A stretch of 15,850 bases of DNA from Gammaproteobacteria bacterium (GCA_024679435.1 JAIBDK010000012.1:1-15850); one strand, 5' to 3'. Positions 6,590 to 13,908 are shown, numbered from the stretch's first letter. Notes: generated by a model not told the origin, from the letters alone. Translations and numbers: made by a program.

Positions 6590-8503
6590 ATGATGAAGTT
6601 ATCTAAACGAACATTTCTTAAACTCATTGGATTTTCCGCAACCGGATCCTTGGCTGGAACCAGTATTGATGCGATGACCCGGCAGGCTCGGGCGGAGACT
6701 CTGGGTGGTCTATATGATTTGCCTATGGCCGGTAACGTCCGAATTCTCCATACCACGGATATTCATGCTCAACTGCAGCCGGTTTTTTATCGTGAGCCCA
6801 ATGTCAATATTGGCGTGGGTGATGCCGAAGGCAAGTTACCCCATTTGGTCGGCCAGGCCTTGTTGGATAAAACCGGTTTCGCCAAAGACAGCATCGAGGC
6901 GTACGCTTATACCTGTCTTGATTTTGAAAAAAACGCCCGAAAGTATGGAAGGATGGGTGGGCTGGCTCAATTGAAGACGCTCTATAACGCTCTGCGTGAA
7001 CAGGCCGGCGGGGTTGAAAACACCCTGACCATGGACGGCGGGGATCTATGGCAAGGGTCGGCAACCGCTCTGTGGACTCGGGGTGTAGATATGGTAGAGG
7101 TGTCAAATTTGCTTGGTGTGCAGTTAATGACCGGACATTGGGAGTTCACATATCATGAAGCGGAATTGCTTGGAAATCTTGGCCGATTTAACGGCGAATT
7201 CCTCTCCCAGAATATTCGGATAAAAGAGGACAGTCTGTTTGAGGATGCCTATTTTGAAATGGTTGAGAACTATGCGGGTATGGGGTTATACGATGAAGAT
7301 AGCGCCCGGGCATTTAAGCCTTATTCAATCCGGCAGATAGCCGGACGAAAGATTGCCATCATCGGACAGGCATTCCCCCGCACAGCCAATGCTAATCCTC
7401 AGGGATTTATACCCGATTGGTCATTTGGAATTCGGGAAGATGATCTTAAGGCGCTGATAGATCAAATACACGAAAACGAAGCCCCGGATGCCACGATTTT
7501 GCTTTCCCACAACGGCATGGATGTTGATCTCAAACTGGCTGGCCGAGTAGACGGAATCGATGCCATATTTGGCGGGCATACCCACGATGGTGTGCCGGTT
7601 CCTGTTGAGGTGACTACTCCTGGTGGTGGTACCTGTATGGTTACCAATGCGGGTACTAACGGGAAATTTGTCGGGGTTATGGATATGGATGTGGGCGAAG
7701 GCAATGTGCTAGGTATGCGGTACCACCTGGTGCCGATATTTGAAAAGCTTCTGGAAGCTGATAGTGAGGTTCAGGGTTTCATTGATGGGGTTCGTGCTAC
7801 CGTATACGATGAGCAAGTTGTTGAAAGCCGTGCTGAAGCGTTTAAGTTTAATGCGGCTAGAGTGGGGAAAACATTTGACCAAATTCTCTCAGAGAAACTT
7901 GCGATTGCCGATCGTGCGCTGTTTCGACGAGGTAATTTTATGGGCACCTGGGATCAGTTGATTTGCGATGCCATGAAACACGAATACAAAGCACAAATTG
8001 CGCTTTCTCCTGGCTTTCGCTGGGGGACGTCGGTGTTGTCGGGGGAATGGATAACCATGGAAGACGTCATGACCCAAACGGCTATGACTTATGGAGAAAC
8101 TTATGTTCAGGATATGACCGGCGAAGCGATACTGACGATTCTTGAATCCGTTGCGGATAATCTTTTCGACCCCGATCCTTATTTTCAGTCTGGTGGCGAC
8201 ATGGTTCGAGTAGGGGGTTTGGATTACACCATTGATCCATCAAAACCCCTGTTGAGTCGCATTATTGATGTTAAGCTGGATTCAGGGGAGCCTCTCGACC
8301 CTGCTGGAACCTATAGCGTTGCGGGCTGGGGAGTGGTGGGTGACCATCCTGATGGGCGATTGATATGGGATGTGATTAGAGATTATCTGGTGAGTGAAAA
8401 GGATCGAAATAATGTCATCCACATCCCAAAAGAAAATCATCCCACATTGGTGGGCATGGGTAGTAATCCCGGGATAACGGACTATCAGGGTAATTTAATA
8501 TAG
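6590..8503 (+). CDS. soxB: Thiosulfohydrolase SoxB
   Basis: Periplasmic dimanganese enzyme that hydrolyses the sulfone sulfur from SoxY-bound thiosulfate, releasing sulfate. It belongs to the 5'-nucleotidase/calcineurin phosphoesterase superfamily. Metal-site motifs are visible in order: HTTDIHAQL (D57, H59), MDGGDLWQGSA (D152), the SoxB-specific TGHWEFTY (181-188), LSHNG (H308) and GGHTHDG (H331, H333). The C-terminal domain has LSPGFRWG and the block around YFQSGGDMVRVGG. The N-terminus (SKRTFLK then a hydrophobic stretch) resembles a Tat signal with Lys-Arg in place of Arg-Arg. At 637 residues it is somewhat longer than many SoxB proteins. It follows the rhodanese-MBL gene by 28 bp, so the two are probably co-transcribed. 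Two adjacent ATGs (6590 and 6593) could serve as start; no strong Shine-Dalgarno is present. Confidence 0.96.
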   Translation: MMKLSKRTFLKLIGFSATGSLAGTSIDAMTRQARAETLGGLYDLPMAGNVRILHTTDIHAQLQPVFYREPNVNIGVGDAEGKLPHLVGQALLDKTGFAKDSIEAYAYTCLDFEKNARKYGRMGGLAQLKTLYNALREQAGGVENTLTMDGGDLWQGSATALWTRGVDMVEVSNLLGVQLMTGHWEFTYHEAELLGNLGRFNGEFLSQNIRIKEDSLFEDAYFEMVENYAGMGLYDEDSARAFKPYSIRQIAGRKIAIIGQAFPRTANANPQGFIPDWSFGIREDDLKALIDQIHENEAPDATILLSHNGMDVDLKLAGRVDGIDAIFGGHTHDGVPVPVEVTTPGGGTCMVTNAGTNGKFVGVMDMDVGEGNVLGMRYHLVPIFEKLLEADSEVQGFIDGVRATVYDEQVVESRAEAFKFNAARVGKTFDQILSEKLAIADRALFRRGNFMGTWDQLICDAMKHEYKAQIALSPGFRWGTSVLSGEWITMEDVMTQTAMTYGETYVQDMTGEAILTILESVADNLFDPDPYFQSGGDMVRVGGLDYTIDPSKPLLSRIIDVKLDSGEPLDPAGTYSVAGWGVVGDHPDGRLIWDVIRDYLVSEKDRNNVIHIPKENHPTLVGMGSNPGITDYQGNLI

Positions 8504-8515
8504 AGGCGTTGACTG

Positions 8516-8629
8516 TTATTGTTCAAAGTAGAATTTGTGCAATGTATTAATCACTTCTGATGCTGAGTTTGCAGACTCCAGATCGACATAATTTTCGAGG
8601 TTGATGTTTTCGCAATCGTTGATGTTCAT
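8516..8629 (-). CDS. Possible 37-residue small protein, unrecognised
   Basis: Minus-strand frame from ATG (8627-8629) to TAA (8516-8518). It starts MNINDCENINLENYVDLESA and ends HKFYFEQ: acidic and Asn-rich with one cysteine, no signal peptide and no membrane segment. A GAGG lies about 13 bases before the ATG, which is too far for a good ribosome site. A hairpin (8660-8691) sits just upstream on its strand. I recognise no family. It may be a real small peptide gene in the sox control region, or a chance frame. Confidence 0.25.
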   Translation of the reverse strand: MNINDCENINLENYVDLESANSASEVINTLHKFYFEQ

Positions 8630-8659
8630 GGCGTGCTTTCGGCCTCTGAAATAAAGAAA

Positions 8660-8691
8660 CCCCTATGCGATATCCAATTGTGGATATGGGG
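8660..8691. other. Bulged stem-loop downstream of soxB
   Basis: ATATCC (8670-8675) pairs with GGATAT (8682-8687) across AATTGT, and outer CCCC (8660-8663) can pair with GGGG (8688-8691) over a 6-base bulge. No T-run follows on the plus strand; on the minus strand the downstream bases read TTTCTTTATTT. It could end leftward transcripts weakly, stabilise soxB mRNA, or be a DNA-binding site. Confidence 0.35.
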
Positions 8692-8750
8692 CTCGATAGG
8701 AGTGTATCTATTAGTTAGTGTCAGGTTTTTCTTTGCCCTGCATTAACTTG

Positions 8751-8790
8751 TATATTCGATAAATATAAACTACTATAAGTTTGAGTATAG
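8751..8790. promoter_or_regulatory. AT-rich inverted repeats upstream of soxX (candidate operator/promoter)
   Basis: TATATT (8751-8756) and AATATA (8762-8767) form a perfect inverted repeat with a CGATA spacer. CTATA (8773-8777) and TATAG (8786-8790) form a second one with an 8-base spacer. Both lie 54-93 bp before the soxX start, where a promoter is expected; TATAAA (8764-8769) or TATAAG (8774-8779) could be -10 elements, without a good -35 partner. The sequences resemble, loosely, the palindrome at 5017-5036. Confidence 0.4.
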
Positions 8791-8843
8791 GTTTTATACA
8801 TGCTCCATCACAGTTAAAAACACCAGATCTGGAGGACAGATTA

Positions 8844-9203
8844 ATGATTAGAAAAACTGCTGTGATCGCGTTTCTAGCACCGATAATAATGTTTGGTTCG
8901 GTGCTCAGCGGTGTCGCTACCGCAGATGAAGCGATGATCGAAAAGGGCAAGGAAGTCGCTTTTGATAGAAAAAAAGGAAATTGTTTGGCCTGTCACATGA
9001 TCGATGATGGATCTTTGCCGGGTAATCAGGGACCGCCACTGATTTCAATGAAAGCGCGATTCCCTGACAAAGCTAAGCTTCGCGCGCAAATCTACAATCC
9101 CCTCGAAAGAAATCCGAACAGTTTCATGCCACCGTTCGGACTGCATAATATTCTCTCTGACGGAGATATAGATGCGATTGTCGAGTATATCTACACCCTT
9201 TAA
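8844..9203 (+). CDS. soxX: Cytochrome c subunit SoxX
   Basis: Periplasmic monohaem c-type cytochrome that pairs with SoxA; SoxXA oxidatively joins thiosulfate to the SoxY cysteine. The ATG at 8844 is chosen because GGAGG (8831-8835) stands at proper spacing and a signal peptide follows at once (MIRKT, hydrophobic stretch, cleavage near ATA/DE at residue 27). The haem motif CLACH is at residues 47-51 in GNCLACHMIDDG, followed by LPGNQGPPL, a typical SoxX block. M95 in NSFMPPFG is the likely axial haem ligand. The 119-residue length is normal for the short SoxX type. First gene of the soxXYZAK set, 19 bp before soxY. Confidence 0.95.
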   Translation: MIRKTAVIAFLAPIIMFGSVLSGVATADEAMIEKGKEVAFDRKKGNCLACHMIDDGSLPGNQGPPLISMKARFPDKAKLRAQIYNPLERNPNSFMPPFGLHNILSDGDIDAIVEYIYTL

Positions 9204-9222
9204 GTTTGGGAATTTTAAAATT

Positions 9223-9687
9223 ATGAATAGAAGAGAATTTAATAAGTCTCTGGTGGTTGCTACGGCCATCGGTGCCGGTGCGTCAATGGGGATGATTCCC
9301 CTGACAGCGACTGCTTCCTGGCCTGAATCCGCCTTTAAAGCGGAGTCAGTTGACGATGCGATTAATGCGCTTTACGGCACTACGGAAGCAGAGTCCAGCG
9401 ATGCAATAACATTCAAAGCACCGGATATTGCAGAAAATGGCGCTGTGGTCCCGATTTCGATTTCGGTGGATATGCCAAATGTTGAACATGTCGCTTTGCT
9501 GGTAGCAAACAACCCCTCGCCGCTGGCGGCAACATTCGAAATACCGACTCCCGGTCCTACGACAGTTGGTACCCGCATAAAAATGGGAAAAACCTCGGCT
9601 CTGGTTGCCATGGTTAAGGCGGATGGAAAACTGTATAAAGCGGTTAGTAGTGACGTTAAAGTTACTATCGGCGGCTGCGGCGGATAA
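9223..9687 (+). CDS. soxY: Sulfur-carrier protein SoxY
   Basis: Substrate-carrying subunit of the SoxYZ complex; sulfur intermediates are bound covalently to the cysteine of its flexible C-terminal arm. The last residues are VTIGGCGG with C152, the defining motif, at the very end of the protein. The N-terminus MNRREFNKSL followed by a hydrophobic stretch and TATAS is a good Tat signal; SoxZ, which lacks a signal, is exported together with SoxY. The ATG at 9223 begins this signal directly; the ribosome site (GGGA) is weak. At 154 residues it is of usual size. Twelve bases separate it from soxZ. Confidence 0.96.
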   Translation: MNRREFNKSLVVATAIGAGASMGMIPLTATASWPESAFKAESVDDAINALYGTTEAESSDAITFKAPDIAENGAVVPISISVDMPNVEHVALLVANNPSPLAATFEIPTPGPTTVGTRIKMGKTSALVAMVKADGKLYKAVSSDVKVTIGGCGG

Positions 9688-9699
9688 GGAGAAAAGATT

Positions 9700-10008
9700 A
9701 TGACAATTAAATGTAAAGCTAAAGCAAATGGTGACGCGGTTGAAGTAAAGGTGCTGATGAAGCATGCTATGGAAACCGGTTTAAGCAAAGATAAGAAAAC
9801 TGGCGAATTAATTCCTGCGCACTACATCACCGAAGTTTCCTGCTCACTGAATGGTGCCGAAATCTTTCGTTGCAATTTAGGCCCCGCTATTTCCAAGAAC
9901 CCCTATCTTTCCTTTATCGTTTACGGACCAAAGGCTGGCGATACGCTGCAATTGACTTCTTTAGATAATATGGGCAAGACCGATTCAGGAGAAACGGTAG
10001 TCAAATAG
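9700..10008 (+). CDS. soxZ: SoxYZ complex subunit SoxZ
   Basis: Immunoglobulin-like partner of SoxY, 102 residues, needed to hold and present the SoxY carrier arm to SoxXA and SoxB. Family blocks are clear: VKVLMKHAMETGLSKD (residues 17-32), GELIPAHYITEVS (35-47), ISKNPYLSFIVYG (64-76) and the terminal GETVVK. No signal peptide, as expected for export as a complex with SoxY. AAGGAG (9686-9691) overlaps the soxY stop and gives a strong ribosome site eight bases from the ATG. It contains three cysteines (residues 5, 48 and 58), which I note without assigning a role. A 48-bp gap leads to soxA. Confidence 0.96.
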   Translation: MTIKCKAKANGDAVEVKVLMKHAMETGLSKDKKTGELIPAHYITEVSCSLNGAEIFRCNLGPAISKNPYLSFIVYGPKAGDTLQLTSLDNMGKTDSGETVVK

Positions 10009-10056
10009 ATAAGGCTGATTTTGCCGCATCGAAAATACCACCAACTGGAGAAAAAA

Positions 10057-10887
10057 ATGAAAAAAGTAATCGTCACTCTGGTAGCGCTAATGACCGCCAC
10101 TGTCTGGATTGGAACTCAGGCAAGCCCGGAAACTGATCGCGCTGCCTTCGAGAAATTCTTTACCCAGAAATTTCCGAATACCCCGACTGCAGATTTTGTG
10201 AACGGGGTTTATTCCATTCATGCCCCGTCCAGGGCGCAATGGGAGGAAATTGAGGAGTTTCCACCTTATGAGCTTTCTATTGATGCCGGTAAGACGGAAT
10301 GGAACAAGGCGTTTGCCAATGGCAAAACATACGCAGACTGTTTTGAAAACGAAGGTGCTGTTAGAGGTAGTTACCCCTACTGGGATTCAGATAGAAAAGA
10401 AGTCATCACGTTGGAGCTTGCTGTTAACGAGTGCCGAACCGCAAACGGTGAGGAGCCGCTTAAATACAGTAAAGGTAAAATGGCGGACATCTCAGCTTAT
10501 ATGTCATATCAATCGCGGGGCCAGGAAATTAATGTTGTGATTCCCGATGACGCTGATGCGATGGCGGCCTATGACCGTGGTAAGGAATTTTTCTATAGTA
10601 AGCGTGGGCAGTTGAACTTTTCGTGTTTCGATTGTCACGGTGGCGGTGCGGGTAGCATGGTTCGTGCAGACACGTTAAGCCCGGCCTATGGACACACCTC
10701 GCATTTTCCTGTGTACCGGTCTAAGTGGGGCGGTATGGGTACGCTGCATCGTCGATTCGGTGGATGTAATAAACAGGTCAGAGCGAAGCCGTTTAAGTCT
10801 CAGAGCCCGATTTACAGAGAGCTAGAGTACTTCCTGACCTATATGAATAACGGTCTGGTATATAACGGCCCTGGCGCGAGAAAATAG
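10057..10887 (+). CDS. soxA: Cytochrome c subunit SoxA (monohaem type)
   Basis: Periplasmic partner of SoxX and catalytic subunit for thiosulfate conjugation to SoxY. The ATG at 10057, eight bases after GGAG, starts a Sec signal peptide (MKKVIVTLVALM, cleavage near QAS at about residue 23). Only one haem motif is present, CFDCH at residues 190-194. C237 (FGGCNKQVRA) matches the cysteine that ligates the active-site haem and is modified to persulfide in SoxA. The N-terminal half keeps C95 and C126 but no CxxCH, as in monohaem SoxA where these form a disulfide instead of binding a second haem. The 276-residue length is normal. The stop codon overlaps the ribosome site of soxK. Confidence 0.96.
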   Translation: MKKVIVTLVALMTATVWIGTQASPETDRAAFEKFFTQKFPNTPTADFVNGVYSIHAPSRAQWEEIEEFPPYELSIDAGKTEWNKAFANGKTYADCFENEGAVRGSYPYWDSDRKEVITLELAVNECRTANGEEPLKYSKGKMADISAYMSYQSRGQEINVVIPDDADAMAAYDRGKEFFYSKRGQLNFSCFDCHGGGAGSMVRADTLSPAYGHTSHFPVYRSKWGGMGTLHRRFGGCNKQVRAKPFKSQSPIYRELEYFLTYMNNGLVYNGPGARK

Positions 10888-10899
10888 GAGGATTATGAA

Positions 10900-11214
10900 A
10901 TGTTAAAAAAGATTTCGAAAATTTTCATCCCTGCGATTGCAGTTTTATCGTTGTCAGGCTGTGCTAGCCTATCTGCTAGTGAAGAATTCACGGCAGCATG
11001 GGACGCGGCAGATGCCGCAAGAAAAGACGCGGCGGCGGTGGGTTACGAGTGGCGCGATACCGGTAAGATTCTCGGTAAAGCAAAAGCTGCGGCTGATGAA
11101 GGCGACATGGAAAACGCTATGAAGTTAGTAGCGAAGGCCCAAGAGCAGTCTGCAGATGCTATGGTGCAGCAGAAGCGCGAATCCGAACTCTGGAAGACTA
11201 GAGTGCCGCAATAA
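10900..11214 (+). CDS. soxK: SoxXA-binding lipoprotein SoxK (SAXB)
   Basis: Small lipoprotein that in green sulfur bacteria (SAXB) and Chromatiaceae binds SoxXA and raises its activity. The signal ends in the lipobox LSGC with lipid-bearing C21 at the expected place. The mature part contains the recognisable AADAARKDAAAVGYEWRDTG (34-53), then an Ala/Lys/Glu-rich helix ending AMVQQKRES. Length (104 residues) and position directly after soxA fit soxK. AGGAGG (10886-10891) overlaps the soxA stop and sets the ATG at 10900; an out-of-frame ATG at 10895 reaches a stop after three codons. It ends the operon, with a strong terminator 25 bp later. Confidence 0.85.
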   Translation: MLKKISKIFIPAIAVLSLSGCASLSASEEFTAAWDAADAARKDAAAVGYEWRDTGKILGKAKAAADEGDMENAMKLVAKAQEQSADAMVQQKRESELWKTRVPQ

Positions 11215-11239
11215 TAATTGCAATATCATGCTAATTCGA

Positions 11240-11265
11240 AAGGGCGCTGATTTCAGCGCCCTTTT
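11240..11265 (+). terminator. Rho-independent terminator of soxXYZAK
   Basis: Perfect 11-bp inverted repeat AAGGGCGCTGA/TCAGCGCCCTT (11240-11250, 11253-11263) followed by TT. It closes the soxXYZAK transcript 25 bp after soxK. The next gene starts 46 bp later, and I could not find a clear promoter in that gap. Confidence 0.9.
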
Positions 11266-11310
11266 GGATTATGTTCCTTCAAATGTATTGTTGCCTGCAA
11301 AATCTCAGAA

Positions 11311-11718
11311 ATGTCTGCTTTCATGAAAAAAATAACTGACTGGCAATTAATTTCTGATCGTGCTGATACGCTGAAAATGCCTGTGGTCGTTATGGTGGAT
11401 CAGGAAGATTGTCCGTATTGTCGGCAGGTGGAATCAGAGTTTTTTGCAGCTATTTTTGCGGGAGGAGAATACGAAAACCGGGTAATCTTTGGGAAGATTT
11501 CTATCGATGCAGGAGAGATGATCTCTTCTACCCAGGGTCTCATTTCAACCCGGGATTTTCTGCGCGGCTATGATGCGGGGTTTACCCCGACTATTCTTTT
11601 TCTTGATGCAGATAAAAATCAGTTGACAGAGAAGATAGTTGGTCTAACGACACCGGACTTCTACGGATTCTATCTCGAAAACGCAATCAGAGCGGCTATC
11701 AAAAAGCTTGACGGTTAG
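11311..11718 (+). CDS. Thioredoxin-fold protein with CPYC active site (SoxW-like)
   Basis: A 135-residue thioredoxin-fold protein. The active site is C34-P-Y-C37 in VDQEDCPYCRQVESEFF, and FTPTILFLD (91-99) supplies the conserved cis-proline at P93. Thioredoxins called SoxW sit at the edge of many sox clusters and are thought to keep Sox cysteines or periplasmic partners reduced. Unlike typical SoxW, no signal peptide is visible: the frame upstream of the ATG at 11311 is open but offers no ATG and no hydrophobic leader. It may therefore act in the cytoplasm. No Shine-Dalgarno is obvious; ATG 11323 is an alternative start. It lies beyond the soxK terminator and converges with the rhodanese gene, 16 bp between stops. 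Confidence 0.75.
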   Translation: MSAFMKKITDWQLISDRADTLKMPVVVMVDQEDCPYCRQVESEFFAAIFAGGEYENRVIFGKISIDAGEMISSTQGLISTRDFLRGYDAGFTPTILFLDADKNQLTEKIVGLTTPDFYGFYLENAIRAAIKKLDG

Positions 11719-11734
11719 TCGTTTTGGTTATCTT

Positions 11735-12328
11735 TTAATCTGCTTCAAATCGGATAAATTCCTTCCGCTCAATTATTCTGCCCCACCATCTGTTATAGGG
11801 GTGGATGTACTCTGTGCTGGCACTGTTTGATTCCAGGGGAAAGTTTTGGTTATGCCATCCAAAGATTCCGTGCTTGAGATTGACCACATCACCTGCTCCT
11901 GCCTGTTGTAGGTCTGGACCGACGATTTCGGCGAGGTCTGAAGATCGCCTGCCGACAGAGCAGTAAAACACCACGCTTTTGTTTTCGAGCCCTGAGGAAT
12001 AACGTTCCAGAAACGATTTCCTGTCTATGTCCGGGTCTATACGTATAGCATTCGAAATATGACTCACTTCGTATTCAGCTTCTTCCCGCACGTCAAAAAT
12101 CACCAGAGAACTGTCTGAATTGCCGAGGAGCATCTGACTCAGGGTCTTATTGTCAATATGCTCCACATCGGGTTGATTTTCCAGAATCCACTGCTGTATT
12201 TCTCTGAGTTTTTCTGATTCCGCCATTGATGGATTAATACTCGTTAAAAGCAGTATCAAAAACATCAGTGGGGATGATATTTTCCGGTTTGTGATCAAGT
12301 TGAATGCTTTACAGATTACGGCTGACAT
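11735..12328 (-). CDS. Exported rhodanese-domain protein
   Basis: Single-domain rhodanese of 197 residues, predicted periplasmic or membrane-anchored. Residues 15-36 (NRKISSP, then LMFLILLLTSIN, SMA/ES) form a signal peptide after a 14-residue lead-in. The domain shows VIFDVREEAEYEVSHI (76-91) and the active loop from C123 (CSVGRRSS), with a canonical six-residue CxxxxR. C-terminal NRWWGRIIERKEF is outside the usual domain. Rhodaneses transfer sulfane sulfur to thiols or cyanide. Beside sox genes a role in moving sulfur off SoxY or from polysulfide is plausible but unproved. It is the second exported rhodanese in the window, smaller than and distinct from the MBL fusion. It lies 105 bp downstream of cysG on the same strand. 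No good ribosome site is seen. Confidence 0.85.
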   Translation of the reverse strand: MSAVICKAFNLITNRKISSPLMFLILLLTSINPSMAESEKLREIQQWILENQPDVEHIDNKTLSQMLLGNSDSSLVIFDVREEAEYEVSHISNAIRIDPDIDRKSFLERYSSGLENKSVVFYCSVGRRSSDLAEIVGPDLQQAGAGDVVNLKHGIFGWHNQNFPLESNSASTEYIHPYNRWWGRIIERKEFIRFEAD

Positions 12329-12433
12329 TTGTTATGACGTTGTAGCTAAAGACCATTGATCGATGGAGTGGTTCCTAATTTTAGTTAAATTGGGAAGTAA
12401 TGGTCGCGAAATCATTGATCTGAGGAAACTTTC

Positions 12434-13834
12434 TCAGCTATCCAGTGTGGGAGGCCCAAACCAGTTCAGCGAATCGTGCAGCGAGACCACAGAGCCAATG
12501 ATAAGCAAGGTCGGCGCTTGCACTGATGCTTTGGCAACGACGTCTGGTAATTCTGCAATAGTCGAACAGTGAACCTTCTGATCCAGCATGGTGCCTTGTT
12601 CGATCATCGCAGCGGGTGTACCTGGGTCCAGACCATTTTTAACCAGATTTTCAGCAATGATCGGAAGCCCAACCAGCCCCATATAAATAACCACCGTCTG
12701 GTCTGGTGAAACCAGTTGATCCCAGGGCAGGTCGACGCTTCCATCCTTGAGTTGACCGGTCACAAAACGAACAGACTGAGCATGATCTCGATGGGTCAGA
12801 GGAATCCCACTGTAGGCGGCACAGCCGGATGCAGCGGTAATTCCCGGTACGACCTGAAACGGTATCTGGTTTTGGGCGAGAAGTTCAATTTCTTCGCCAC
12901 CACGGCCAAAAATAAAAGGGTCTCCCCCTTTTAGCCGGGCTACTCTTTTTCCGCCTAACGCATAGTCCACTAGTTTTTGATTAATATCCTGCTGAGGAAG
13001 GGCATGGTCAGCCCGTTTTTTCCCGACATAAATCATTTCAGTGTCCGGATTGATCTGATCGAGGATGCGCGGCGATACCAGCCGATCATACAATATGATT
13101 TCAGATTGTTGGAGCAGGCGATAGGCTTTGAATGTAAGTAGATCCGGGTCCCCCGGGCCGGCACCGATGAGGTAGACTTCACCCGTCCCGGCATCCTGCG
13201 GCGCGTTTTTAAGGGATTCAAGGAAAAGGTTTTCGGCTGTATCGGGGTTTCCAGAAAAAATGGATTCCGCCACATGGCCACCCAGAATGCGCTGCCAGAA
13301 AGATTTTTTGCGGCAAGGATCTGCTATGGTTTCGTTTACGAGTTGACGGTATTTTCCAACTAATTGCGCGAGCCGGCCATATCCCGAGGGGATCAGGGAA
13401 TCTATTCTGTCTGCTAATGAGCGGGCTAAAATGGGAGATGCCGTGCCGCTAGAAACCGCAATCGTGATTGGGTCACGGTCGATGATGCTGGGAAAAGCGA
13501 TATCAGACAATGAAGAATCGGATGCAACGTTTACCGGTATCCCAAGTTCTCTGGCCCGCACAGAGATTTCTCTGTTAACACCGTGATCATCAGTGGCGGC
13601 AACGATAAATATATAGTTGTCTTTTATATCATCCGGACGCCAACTTCGTTCGTAAGATGTGCCGCCGGACATTGCTATGATTTTGGTAATTGAGCCACTG
13701 GACTTTTTGGAAATCAGATCGATTTTCAATGAGGTTTGAGACATTAGCTTTGCCCGGCGCGTTCCTACCTTACCACCCCCCACTATCAGGCAGGATTTTT
13801 TATCGGTGTTGAGAAGGACTGGCAGGTTTTTCAC
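12434..13834 (-). CDS. cysG: Sirohaem synthase CysG (dehydrogenase/ferrochelatase plus uroporphyrinogen-III methyltransferase)
   Basis: Multifunctional cytoplasmic enzyme making sirohaem from uroporphyrinogen III: two SAM-dependent methylations, NAD-dependent oxidation and iron insertion. Residues 1-113 are the NAD-binding dehydrogenase/chelatase part with LIVGGGKVGTRRA (17-29) and NVASDSSLSDIAFPSIIDR; D106 aligns with the catalytic Asp of enterobacterial CysG. Residues about 218-460 are the methyltransferase, with LIGAGPGDPDLLT (222-234), YDRLVS, LKGGDPFIFGRGGEE (301-315) and PGITAASGCAAYSGIPLTHRD. At 466 residues it matches the fused gammaproteobacterial form. The start is GTG (13832-13834); upstream codons back to a TAA contain no ATG, and no strong ribosome site is present. 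Sirohaem serves sulfite and nitrite reductases, so here it may feed a reverse-type dissimilatory sulfite reductase outside the window, or assimilation. Confidence 0.95.
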   Translation of the reverse strand: MKNLPVLLNTDKKSCLIVGGGKVGTRRAKLMSQTSLKIDLISKKSSGSITKIIAMSGGTSYERSWRPDDIKDNYIFIVAATDDHGVNREISVRARELGIPVNVASDSSLSDIAFPSIIDRDPITIAVSSGTASPILARSLADRIDSLIPSGYGRLAQLVGKYRQLVNETIADPCRKKSFWQRILGGHVAESIFSGNPDTAENLFLESLKNAPQDAGTGEVYLIGAGPGDPDLLTFKAYRLLQQSEIILYDRLVSPRILDQINPDTEMIYVGKKRADHALPQQDINQKLVDYALGGKRVARLKGGDPFIFGRGGEEIELLAQNQIPFQVVPGITAASGCAAYSGIPLTHRDHAQSVRFVTGQLKDGSVDLPWDQLVSPDQTVVIYMGLVGLPIIAENLVKNGLDPGTPAAMIEQGTMLDQKVHCSTIAELPDVVAKASVQAPTLLIIGSVVSLHDSLNWFGPPTLDS

Positions 13835-13908
13835 AATGATCAGGTGTTGGTTCGTTTAATTCCAGGAGGTTAGATTTTATAACAGCTTCGGGTTCGAGAT
13901 AAGAGCGG

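Larger units (their letters stand above)
8504..8843. other. 340-bp intergenic control region between soxB and soxX
   Basis: Separates soxB from the soxXYZAK operon. It holds a possible small minus-strand ORF (8516-8629), a bulged hairpin (8660-8691) and an AT-rich stretch with two inverted repeats (8751-8790) where the soxX promoter should lie. No T-tracted terminator follows soxB, so read-through from soxB into soxX cannot be excluded. I could not pick a convincing -35/-10 pair. Confidence 0.6.

Noticed and set aside
8504..8843. RNA gene or riboswitch in the soxB-soxX gap
   Set aside because: Only a short bulged hairpin and AT-rich repeats are seen; nothing matches a known tRNA, riboswitch or small-RNA architecture.
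9346..9788. Two overlapping minus-strand frames across soxY and soxZ
   Set aside because: They overlap two unmistakable sox genes and have no recognisable features of their own.
12420..12437. CTGAG/CTCAG stem at the end of cysG
   Set aside because: Only five pairs and no T-run on the cysG strand, so it was not called a terminator.
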